IMG/VR virus record: IMGVR_UViG_3300030116_003579 | Coordinates: 1-45,287 of that record | Direction: 5' to 3' (one strand) | DNA length: 45,287 nt | DNA from: a virus | Part shown: piece by piece, positions 32,171 to 37,802 of the stretch | Numbering within the stretch: position 1 is the stretch's first letter | Layout: each line of letters starts with the position of its first letter | Made by a program: the position numbers and the translations under genes | The notes under the pieces: generated by a model | What the model saw: only the letters and a program-made list of their open reading frames with translations | Database searches by the model: none | What the model was told of the DNA's origin: nothing

Positions 32171-33903
32171 ATAATGTAGAAACTTTAGACAAAAAGATTA
32201 AAGAAGACTTTCGAGCCTTCTTAACTCTTGTCTGGAGAGAACTTGATTTACCAAAGCCAACTAGGGCTCAACTATCTATAGCTAAATACCTACAAACAGG
32301 TCCTAAACGATTACAGATAAGTGCGTTCAGGGGAGTAGGTAAAAGCTGGATTAGTGCAGCCTTTGTGCTTTGGACTTTATATAACAACTACGACAAAAAG
32401 ATAATGGTAGTTTCAGCTAGTAAAGAAAGAGCTGATAACTTTTCAATTTTTTGTCAAAAACTAATCTTAGATATACCTTGGCTAGGGCATCTTGGTCCCA
32501 AGAATGATGACCAACGCTGGAGCCGTATATCTTTCGATGTAGGACCAGCTAAACCTCACCAAGCACCGTCTGTTAAATCAGTTGGTATAACTGGACAGAT
32601 GACAGGTAGTAGAGCTGACTTGCTAGTGTTTGATGACGTAGAGGTTCCACTTAATAGTGCTACTGATATGCAGAGAGAAAAGTTACTTCAATTAGTAACT
32701 GAAGCTGAATCTATTTTGACTCCCTCTGATGAATCTAGAATCCTATTCTTAGGCACTCCTCAATCAACCTTTACCATCTACAGAAAGCTTGCTGAGAGAG
32801 CCTACAAGCCCTTTGTTTGGCCCGCTAGATACCCAAAGATCTTATCGAATTACGAGGGCCTTCTAGCCCCTCAATTAGAAGAAGATATTAATAAGAAAAA
32901 AGCGGAAACCTGGACTCCAACAGATACAAGATTTTCAGACAAAGATCTTATCGAAAGAGAAGCAGCTATGGGACGTAGCAACTTTATGTTGCAGTTCATG
33001 TTAGATACTTCTTTATCTGATGAAGAAAAGTTTCCTCTTAAATTTAGAGACTTAATAGTAACCCCTCTCGGAGAAGAATGTGCTCAACGGTATGTTTGGT
33101 CCGCTGATCCTCGCTACATGCTTACGCAACTCAATCCTGTCGGCTTACCTGGGGATCGCTTCTATGGACCCCTATTTATTGACGAAGCCGCAGTTCCATA
33201 CGCTGAGACGATTGTATCGACAGACACTTCAGGGCGTGGTTCCGATGAAACTGTGGCCGTTGTCCTTGCTCAAGCTAATGGCTACATTTTCGTTAGAGAC
33301 ATCAGAGCTTATAAAGAAGGATATTCTGATAGTACCCTCATCGACATTATTCGTCTTGGTAAACGATATAAGGCAACAAAGCTAGTTATTGAATCTAACT
33401 TCGGTGATGGAATGATTTGTGAACTCTTTAAACGTCATCAAAGACAAGAAGGGTTTATGGCTGATATAGAAGAAGTTAGAGCTACTACTAGAAAAGAAGA
33501 AAGAATAATAGAAACACTTGAACCAGTAATGAATCAACATAAGTTGATCGTTGATCCAAAAGTCTTTGAATATGACTACAGATCTAACCCTGATGAACCT
33601 CCTGAGAAAAGACTAGAGTATATGCTTATGTATCAACTCTCCAGGATGTGTAAAGAGAAAGGAGCTGTAAGACATGATGATAGAGCTGACGCTTTAGCTC
33701 AAGGAGTTAAATGGTTTATTGATGCTGTTGCTATCTCAGCCCAAGAAGCAGTAGAAGATCGTCAAAGACAAGAATGGAACGCTATGGAACAAGCATTTAT
33801 AAATCATCCTCATTTGGCTACAGATGCCCTTGTATTAGGGAAGAGCTTTAAAGACATCGAAGTACAGCAGAACAAAGTCTATGATTGGACTCAGGGCCGT
33901 TAA
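32167..33903 (+). CDS. Terminase large subunit (T7 gp19-like, DNA maturase B)
   Basis: The 578-residue packaging ATPase and nuclease has a Walker A motif (FRGVGKSW, about residue 53-60), Walker B (LLVFDDVE, about 152), the coupling motif ILFLGTPQ, and an RNase H-like nuclease with SADTSGRGSDE-type acidic residues (STDTSGRGSDETV, about 351) and HDDRADALAQG near 503. Length and order match T7 gp19. It cuts concatemers and pumps DNA into procapsids. It ends the late operon and is followed by strong hairpins. Confidence 0.96.
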   Translation: MNNVETLDKKIKEDFRAFLTLVWRELDLPKPTRAQLSIAKYLQTGPKRLQISAFRGVGKSWISAAFVLWTLYNNYDKKIMVVSASKERADNFSIFCQKLILDIPWLGHLGPKNDDQRWSRISFDVGPAKPHQAPSVKSVGITGQMTGSRADLLVFDDVEVPLNSATDMQREKLLQLVTEAESILTPSDESRILFLGTPQSTFTIYRKLAERAYKPFVWPARYPKILSNYEGLLAPQLEEDINKKKAETWTPTDTRFSDKDLIEREAAMGRSNFMLQFMLDTSLSDEEKFPLKFRDLIVTPLGEECAQRYVWSADPRYMLTQLNPVGLPGDRFYGPLFIDEAAVPYAETIVSTDTSGRGSDETVAVVLAQANGYIFVRDIRAYKEGYSDSTLIDIIRLGKRYKATKLVIESNFGDGMICELFKRHQRQEGFMADIEEVRATTRKEERIIETLEPVMNQHKLIVDPKVFEYDYRSNPDEPPEKRLEYMLMYQLSRMCKEKGAVRHDDRADALAQGVKWFIDAVAISAQEAVEDRQRQEWNAMEQAFINHPHLATDALVLGKSFKDIEVQQNKVYDWTQGR

Positions 33904-33924
33904 ACGGTCATTGCAGGGAGGTAA

Positions 33925-33948
33925 ACAGAGGAAGTGGTGCTCCTCTGT
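33925..33948 (+). terminator. Hairpin 1 after the terminase gene
   Basis: ACAGAGGA (33925-33932) pairs perfectly with TCCTCTGT (33941-33948) over an eight-base loop, 21 bases after the terminase stop. No U-run follows. It could be a late mRNA 3' end signal or packaging-associated structure. Confidence 0.5.
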
Positions 33949-33965
33949 GTGGATTGCGGTGAGAC

Positions 33966-33989
33966 GGAGCCCTTGTTAATCGGGGCTCC
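33966..33989 (+). terminator. Hairpin 2 after the terminase gene
   Basis: GGAGCCC (33966-33972) pairs with GGGCTCC (33983-33989), GC-rich with a ten-base loop, then CCCCTATATCC. It stands in series with the hairpin at 33925, which suggests an end-of-operon signal for the phage RNA polymerase. Confidence 0.5.
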
Positions 33990-34258
33990 CCCTATATCCA
34001 ACTTACATATACCCCCGCTTAATCAGGTTTCTAGCGTCTTCCTGAATTAAGTAAACCTCTCTCAAATCGCCTCAGTAAAGCTCCAAACCCTAGTGTTTGT
34101 AAGCGAGCGTAGCGAGCGTCTTTTTACCGCTAAACGTCTAAATGCCTAGTAAAGCCATTCCTTTATAGCTTTAGACCTCAATATTGTTGGTCAGTAGTTC
34201 ATACCGTTTGTACCGTATGTAACTCAAGCAGCTAAATATTTTTATTTTGTATGTTGTT

Positions 34259-34402
34259 ATGAGAGAAAGACTAAAGAAACTTAATAATGATTTGGTTATT
34301 GCATTGCAAACTAATAACCATAAACAAGTTAACCGCTTAGTCGGTGAGATTGAATATGAAAAGGATAAAGAGTCTCTGATGAGGTGGGTATGGTATAGGT
34401 AA
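34259..34402 (+). CDS. Small early protein (47 aa)
   Basis: The ORF encodes a charged, helical 47-residue protein with RERLKKLNNDLVIALQTNNH, KQVNRLVGEIEYEKDKESL and an aromatic end (MRWVWYR). It is too short to be certain but is the only open frame here, begins after AT-rich promoter-like sequence (GCTAAATATTTTTATTTTGT) and ends shortly before a Rho-independent terminator. No family is recognised; small early T7-like proteins often act on host enzymes. Confidence 0.5.
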   Translation: MRERLKKLNNDLVIALQTNNHKQVNRLVGEIEYEKDKESLMRWVWYR

Positions 34403-34455
34403 AAAATTTTGTTATAAATTTCTGAACCCTATACGCAATAGCGGTCCGAAGGACT

Positions 34456-34508
34456 ACCCCCCATAGCCCCCCAAAAATATCAATATAGGGGGTGGGGGTC
34501 TTTTTTTC
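34456..34508 (+). terminator. Rho-independent terminator after the 47-aa ORF
   Basis: ACCCCCC...GCCCCCC on the left pairs with GGGGG and GGGGGT on the right (ending at 34499), with an AT-rich loop, followed by a run of seven or eight T (34501-34507). This is a strong intrinsic terminator that separates the terminase side from the early genes. Confidence 0.8.
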
Positions 34509-34528
34509 TAGTCATACCAAGGGGTTGC

Positions 34529-34547
34529 ACCGCATATAGTATGCGGT
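34529..34547. promoter_or_regulatory. Perfect palindrome ACCGCATA-TAG-TATGCGGT
   Basis: Eight-base arms with a three-base spacer lie about 80 bases before the next ORF. TTGCAC, the half-site found in other early operators, overlaps the left arm (34525-34530). It could be an operator or, as RNA, a short hairpin; no U-run follows. Confidence 0.5.
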
Positions 34548-34628
34548 TGCCGCCTAAATTCCTGGATTTTCAGCGGCCAGAATTGCCGCCCATTCTTATT
34601 TCTATTCCCATCTGTCGCAAATTTTATT

Positions 34629-34856
34629 ATGTATCGAAATAAAAAGAATATATATAGAAAAGTCATGGCTCACAATGTCCATGAGATCTATAAACAAATG
34701 AATAAATTATTATTAACAATCCCAGCCAATACAGATATTAAAATGAATGAAGACGGACCACACCAGGCAACCATATTAAATGTGTTGAGTATCGAAGAAG
34801 AATGGATACTAGATGATGAACTAAGAGAAGATATAAGCCTGGTAAATTTTAAATAA
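34629..34856 (+). CDS. Early hypothetical protein (75 aa, or 63 aa from 34665)
   Basis: The product reads MAHNVHEIYKQMNKLLLTIP from the internal ATG at 34665, preceded by twelve mostly basic residues from the ATG at 34629. The end is acidic (SIEEEWILDDELREDISLVN). The 34665 start looks more natural, but neither has a clear ribosome binding site. It is the first of a series of small early genes; the family is not recognised. Confidence 0.6.
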   Translation: MYRNKKNIYRKVMAHNVHEIYKQMNKLLLTIPANTDIKMNEDGPHQATILNVLSIEEEWILDDELREDISLVNFK

Positions 34857-34865
34857 TAAATACTA

Positions 34866-34893
34866 TTGACATTAAATAATTATTTGTAAATAT
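34866..34893 (+). promoter_or_regulatory. Host-type sigma-70 promoter
   Basis: A perfect -35 TTGACA (34866-34871) is followed after 16 bases by a TG-extended AAATAT (34888-34893). It lies 33 bases upstream of the ATG at 34926, in very AT-rich sequence. It is the best consensus -35 seen in the window and is placed for early transcription by the host polymerase. Confidence 0.65.
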
Positions 34894-34912
34894 TAAAAAG
34901 TAAACTCAATTA

Positions 34913-34922
34913 CACTCAACCA
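34913..34922 (+). promoter_or_regulatory. Leader motif CACTCAACCA (copy 1)
   Basis: CACTCAACCA ends 3 bases before the ATG at 34926, which has no Shine-Dalgarno sequence. The same motif stands before several other early starts (35587, 37568, 37784, 41893). Confidence 0.6.
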
Positions 34923-34925
34923 ACT

Positions 34926-35141
34926 ATGACAAGATTAAATCTATTAGTCACTAGGATAAAGCATTATGTAGACCTTTTACAGGTGCAATTAAAACTCTAT
35001 GAACCAGGGACCGAAGAGCGTCAAATTATTCAAGATGAGTTAGATCAAGTTGAATACAATCTTGAATTTATGCTCTCAATAGAAGATCACATAAACAAAG
35101 AACATAATAAAAACGGTTGTCATTTAACTTTAATTAAATAG
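34926..35141 (+). CDS. Early hypothetical protein (71 aa)
   Basis: The helical protein (TRLNLLVTRIKHYVDLLQVQ, then EERQIIQDELDQVEYNLEFM) looks like a two-helix coiled coil with an acidic middle and a basic, histidine-containing end. It stands behind a good sigma-70 promoter and the CACTCAACCA leader motif, so it is probably transcribed early by the host polymerase. The family is not recognised. Confidence 0.68.
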   Translation: MTRLNLLVTRIKHYVDLLQVQLKLYEPGTEERQIIQDELDQVEYNLEFMLSIEDHINKEHNKNGCHLTLIK

Positions 35142-35148
35142 TCAGCCA

Positions 35149-35225
35149 CACTCAGCCACTCAACATGTTATACTTTTGGGAGTTCATTAAAAGAACTTAC
35201 CTCAAACACTCAGCCACACTCAACA
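35149..35225. repeat. Cluster of CACTCAGCCA / CACTCAACA direct repeats
   Basis: CACTCAGCCA occurs at 35149-35158 and 35207-35216, each followed at once by CACTCAACA (35157-35165 and 35217-35225). This is a doubled form of the leader motif, in non-coding DNA, about 50 bases apart. It could be a protein-binding or replication-initiation cluster. Confidence 0.6.
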
Positions 35226-35244
35226 CGCTAAGTAATTAAAACTA

Positions 35245-35271
35245 TTGTCTTAATTAAATTAGTTCTATAAA
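35245..35271 (+). promoter_or_regulatory. Possible promoter of the small RNA
   Basis: TTGTCT (35245-35250) and TATAAA (35266-35271) are 15 bases apart, a little shorter than usual. The element lies just upstream of a hairpin-rich stretch that ends in an intrinsic terminator. Confidence 0.4.
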
Positions 35272-35277
35272 GTGTGG

Positions 35278-35378
35278 TCATGATACATGTTTCAATCTTG
35301 TATCAAAAACGAAAGTAGTCTTGCTTTTGGTTGAGTGGTCTACCGTTTTAACCCTGGGCTAACGGCCTGGGGTTTTTT
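35278..35378 (+). ncRNA. Candidate phage small RNA, about 100 bases
   Basis: Between a possible promoter and a good intrinsic terminator lies about 100 bases without a convincing ORF (only 12- and 15-codon frames). It contains a hairpin TGATACA (35281-35287) with TGTATCA (35299-35305), then a single-stranded-looking CAAAAACGAAAG, and ends with the terminator stem at 35351. This is the standard build of a small regulatory RNA gene. No target is known. Confidence 0.45.
35351..35378 (+). terminator. Rho-independent terminator
   Basis: ACCCTGGGC (35351-35359) pairs with GCCTGGGGT, with two wobble pairs and a short loop, followed by TTTTTT. It ends the candidate small RNA and isolates the following genes. 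Confidence 0.8.
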
Positions 35379-35401
35379 AATGCAATTAAATAAATATATA
35401 A

Positions 35402-35491
35402 ATGATCCCAACACCAATATATGAGCTAATTGGCTTAATCCTTTTATATGCCTGGTTTATTCTCTTATTAATACCAACTAAAGAAGATTAA
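35402..35491 (+). CDS. 29-residue membrane peptide
   Basis: The ORF encodes one hydrophobic helix (ELIGLILLYAWFILLLI) with MIPTPIY in front and PTKED behind. It stands after the terminator and a half-site ATGCAATT (35380-35387). The strongly hydrophobic, non-random composition suggests a real single-pass membrane peptide made early, perhaps an inhibitor of host membrane processes or superinfection (speculative). Confidence 0.5.
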   Translation: MIPTPIYELIGLILLYAWFILLLIPTKED

Positions 35492-35516
35492 TTGTTACTG
35501 ATTGTAAACATCTCAG

Positions 35517-35546
35517 TTGCATAGATGCAATTGATATGACTATAAT
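35517..35546 (+). promoter_or_regulatory. Promoter of the antirestriction gene with overlapping operator
   Basis: TTGCAT (35517-35522) and a perfect TATAAT (35541-35546) are 18 bases apart. The palindrome TTGCATAGATGCAA (35517-35530) covers the -35 box, so a bound repressor would block the polymerase. A near-identical palindrome stands at 37363. Confidence 0.7.
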
Positions 35547-35586
35547 AAAATCAAGATAAACAACTAACATTGTTTCATCTCAATTC

Positions 35587-35596
35587 CACTCAACCA
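35587..35596 (+). promoter_or_regulatory. Leader motif CACTCAACCA (copy before the antirestriction gene)
   Basis: An exact copy lies 16 bases before the ATG at 35613, with AATCACTCATC in between and no Shine-Dalgarno sequence. Confidence 0.6.
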
Positions 35597-35612
35597 ATTA
35601 AAATCACTCATC

Positions 35613-36611
35613 ATGGTCGCAACTGCTACTAAAAAACCAAAGACCGCCAAAAAATATGACGGTCCAACAGGTGAAGAAAAGCTAGTCACCGAATTAGTTA
35701 ATCTAATTAAGTCAGGGGTCAACCCTTGGGAAAAGCCCTGGACAGGTGGCAACGGTTATCATCGCAACATAGAAACAGGTAAATATTACCAGGGTGCTAA
35801 TCAATTTGTATTAGAACTCTACCAAGTTTCAAGAGCTTATCCTTTACCTTTATGGATGGGATCAGCCCAGGGTAAAAAATTAGGTCTAAATATTAAAAAG
35901 GGCTCACGATGCTCATATATATTAAGACCTCAAAAAGTTTCTTATCCTGAACTAGATGACAACGGTAAAGCAATTCTTAATGAAGATGGTAAACCTAACT
36001 TCATTCAATACATAAAGTATAAGACCTGTTGCGTTTTTAATATTGCATGCTTTGAGGGTAAAGATCCCGAAGCTCAAACAAAGTTAGACAATCTAATTTT
36101 AAAAGAGCAAGGCAACGCAAAACGTGAAGAAAAAAAGTTAAGTGATCGGTTAAGTAATGCTAAAGAAGTATTGGTTAATCAATGGTGTAAAAATGTTCCA
36201 TTACGTTTAACAGGTGATAGAGCATTTTATTCCTACAGTTCTCATTCAATAACATTACCTAAGTTAATGTTTTTTAAGGACGAGGAAAGTTGGTATAGCA
36301 CGCTAGCCCACGAATGTGTACATTCAACAGGCCATGACCGTCTTTTAAACCGTCCAGAATTAAAAACTTATCACTCATCAATTAAGGCTCGAGCAACCGA
36401 AGAATTATGTGGTGAACTGGGTGCGTTTCTTGTTTGTAACCGTCTTCAAATTTCATCTAATAAAGAAAACCACGCTAGCTATTTAGAGAGCTGGTCAAAA
36501 GTATTAGATGACGGCGGGGCTAATGTCTTATTTAAGATATTCAGTAAAGCAACCAAGGCCGCTAACCTCATATGCGGTGAAGAAGTTAATACAGCTGAGG
36601 AGGTCAAGTAA
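35613..36611 (+). CDS. ArdC-like antirestriction protein / zincin metallopeptidase
   Basis: The 332-residue protein has an ArdC-type N-terminal ssDNA-binding domain (EEKLVTELVNLIKSGVNPWE, then GGNGYHRNIETGKYYQGANQ) and a C-terminal zincin-like domain with AHECVHSTGHDRLL, an HExxH plus third His, around residue 231-239. Plasmid ArdC protects incoming single-stranded DNA from restriction, so an early role against host defence is likely. Transcription from a strong, possibly repressed promoter agrees with that. It overlaps the next gene by one base (TAATG). Confidence 0.85.
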   Translation: MVATATKKPKTAKKYDGPTGEEKLVTELVNLIKSGVNPWEKPWTGGNGYHRNIETGKYYQGANQFVLELYQVSRAYPLPLWMGSAQGKKLGLNIKKGSRCSYILRPQKVSYPELDDNGKAILNEDGKPNFIQYIKYKTCCVFNIACFEGKDPEAQTKLDNLILKEQGNAKREEKKLSDRLSNAKEVLVNQWCKNVPLRLTGDRAFYSYSSHSITLPKLMFFKDEESWYSTLAHECVHSTGHDRLLNRPELKTYHSSIKARATEELCGELGAFLVCNRLQISSNKENHASYLESWSKVLDDGGANVLFKIFSKATKAANLICGEEVNTAEEVK

Positions 36612-37111
36612 TGGGCACTAGATCTCGCATAGGCTACCTTAATGAGGATGGTTCTATTATCTCAGCCTATCACCACTATGACGGCTACCCAGCCTGGTTA
36701 GGTGTAACCCTTAAGAAACACTTTCACACTGAAAGAAAGGCTTTAAAGCTTATTAAGGGCGGTGATATGACTACATGCTGGACTAAGCAAAGATGGTCTA
36801 AAAAACTAGGCTCTTACGAGAATAGATTTTATGGACCTCAGTATTATTCCAAGCGGGGGGATGACCTACCCGCACAAACTTCTAAAAACTTTGGAGAATT
36901 TCAAAAATTAGTAGCTTGGGAAGAATACATTTATATTTACATCGAGGAAACTTGGGTAGCTTATAAAGTTCACACAAAAACAGGTTACAGCGGTTTTGCT
37001 AATGATGCCCCTTGTACATTCTTAGAGATGGTCACAATACCAAAAGACTACCCTGAAGAATACAAAGAAAGTTTAAAGCTAATGGAAAAGCTAAAAACAA
37101 AAGCATCATAA
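36611..37111 (+). CDS. Conserved phage hypothetical protein (166 aa)
   Basis: The opening MGTRSRIGYLNEDGSIISAY, followed by HHYDGYPAWLGVTLKKHF, is typical of a widespread phage family of unknown function. The protein continues with aromatic-rich segments (YENRFYGPQYYSKRG, EEYIYIYIEETWVAYKV). It is translated together with the ArdC-like gene and ends before a strong terminator, so both belong to one early transcript. A role in early host takeover is possible. Confidence 0.8.
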   Translation: MGTRSRIGYLNEDGSIISAYHHYDGYPAWLGVTLKKHFHTERKALKLIKGGDMTTCWTKQRWSKKLGSYENRFYGPQYYSKRGDDLPAQTSKNFGEFQKLVAWEEYIYIYIEETWVAYKVHTKTGYSGFANDAPCTFLEMVTIPKDYPEEYKESLKLMEKLKTKAS

Positions 37112-37119
37112 ATAATAAG

Positions 37120-37143
37120 CCCCTTAGAGATAAGGGGTTTTTT
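37120..37143 (+). terminator. Rho-independent terminator after the ArdC operon
   Basis: CCCCTTA (37120-37126) pairs perfectly with TAAGGGG (37131-37137) over a GAGA loop and is followed by TTTTTT. Confidence 0.9.
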
Positions 37144-37172
37144 CATGGGAATTTATAGACCAGGGCAGCAAA

Positions 37173-37256
37173 ATCACTAATCATTCCAAGCGGCCAAAAT
37201 AAAAACTTCTAGTCATATCACTCATATTTCCAAGCGGCCAAAATAAAAAATTCTAG
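37173..37256. repeat. Two tandem copies of a 44-base repeat
   Basis: The core TTCCAAGCGGCCAAAATAAA begins at 37184 and again at 37228 (period 44), each followed by TTCTAGT and preceded by ATCACT. Related words (TTCTAGTCATA at 34507, CAGCGGCCAGAAT near 34574) occur near the first early gene. It lies in non-coding DNA upstream of the RNA polymerase; candidates are phage promoters, iteron-like origin repeats, or protein-binding sites. Confidence 0.75.
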
Positions 37257-37283
37257 TTAATCTAGATTTAATAGTAATACATG

Positions 37284-37298
37284 CCACACTAAATGTGG
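37284..37298. other. Short hairpin CCACA-ctaaa-TGTGG
   Basis: A perfect five-base stem follows the 44-base repeats in the non-coding region before the RNA polymerase operon. There is no U-run. Confidence 0.35.
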
Positions 37299-37362
37299 TG
37301 ATACCAATATATTCAGTTGCACTTATAACGCTATTCTTGCAGTATTGTATTAAATAAGCCAG

Positions 37363-37376
37363 TTGCACTAATGCAA
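37363..37376. promoter_or_regulatory. Operator-like palindrome TTGCACTAATGCAA
   Basis: It has the same length, arms and flanks (CAG in front, TT behind) as the palindrome at 35517. A single half-site CAGTTGCAC lies 46 bases upstream (37314-37322). Together with the sites near the MarR gene this suggests one phage regulator with several operators. Confidence 0.6.
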
Positions 37377-37520
37377 TTAGATTTCCAAGTTTTTAAAAAT
37401 AAAAACCTAAGCTATTCAGGTGAGCATTACTTAAAAAGGGTATTAACTTATACATTAGTACTTGGGTTATATAATAACCACTGTGGGAGTGTTACTGAAT
37501 GTAACGTAGATAGCTCATAG
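37371..37520 (+). CDS. Possible small protein (49 aa), uncertain
   Basis: An open frame of 49 codons starts at the ATG within the palindrome at 37363 and encodes MQLDFQVFKNKNLSYSGEHY and a moderately hydrophobic middle (LKRVLTYTLVLGLYNNH). It covers a promoter-like TATAAT with its own inverted repeat. Length alone is not decisive in AT-rich DNA. It may be a leader peptide or chance. Confidence 0.3.
   Translation: MQLDFQVFKNKNLSYSGEHYLKRVLTYTLVLGLYNNHCGSVTECNVDSS
37465..37479. promoter_or_regulatory. Inverted repeat GGTTAT-ATA-ATAACC around a -10-like TATAAT
   Basis: Six-base arms flank and include TATAAT (37470-37475), about 105 bases before the small gene at 37582 that leads the RNA polymerase operon. 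There is no convincing -35. It could be a repressed promoter. Confidence 0.4.
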
Positions 37521-37567
37521 TATCATCTATAACCTTTTGTCATTAACAAAGTGATGTACACTAATCC

Positions 37568-37577
37568 CACTTAACCA
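37568..37577 (+). promoter_or_regulatory. Leader motif CACTTAACCA (one mismatch)
   Basis: The motif ends 4 bases before the ATG at 37582, again without a Shine-Dalgarno sequence. Confidence 0.5.
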
Positions 37578-37581
37578 GATA

Positions 37582-37767
37582 ATGATTATCATTCCCACTC
37601 CACATTGCCGTAAATATACTGTCAAATACATTGATGGAAATAAAATAGTACATAATCTAGAGCTTTATGCTTTCAGCATTGAGCAAGCAAGAGAGGACGC
37701 TATAGACCTAAACCCATACATTTATAAAAACCCTAATTCAATCCTGGGTATATCAGAACACAATTAA
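37582..37767 (+). CDS. Small protein before the RNA polymerase (61 aa)
   Basis: The 61-residue product has strands (CRKYTVKYIDGNKIVHNLEL) and a helix (SIEQAREDAIDLNPYIYKN), a small alpha/beta protein. It stands behind the leader motif and just upstream of the RNA polymerase gene, in the position of T7 gene 0.7-like early functions, but shows no kinase features. The family is not recognised. Confidence 0.65.
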   Translation: MIIIPTPHCRKYTVKYIDGNKIVHNLELYAFSIEQAREDAIDLNPYIYKNPNSILGISEHN

Positions 37768-37783
37768 AAAATGATTAACTCAC

Positions 37784-37793
37784 CACTCAACCA
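37784..37793 (+). promoter_or_regulatory. Leader motif CACTCAACCA before the RNA polymerase
   Basis: An exact copy ends 9 bases before the RNA polymerase ATG (37803); there is no purine-rich ribosome binding site in between (AAAGCAAAC). Confidence 0.6.
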
Positions 37794-37802
37794 AAAGCAA
37801 AC

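Larger units (their letters stand above)
33904..34258. other. Non-coding, hairpin-rich stretch after the terminase
   Basis: No ORF longer than a few codons was found here. It begins with two perfect hairpins (listed separately). Then CTTAATCAGG (34018-34027) pairs with CCTGAATTAAG (34041-34051), and a direct repeat GCGAGCGTAGCGAGCG lies at about 34113-34128. The position between terminase and early genes is where T7-like phages place their genome ends, so the true virion termini or packaging signals may lie in or near it (inference). Confidence 0.5.

Noticed and set aside
33904-34628. Transaldolase (talC) expected after the terminase in some cyanopodoviruses
   Set aside because: No such ORF; the region is non-coding apart from a 47-codon frame.
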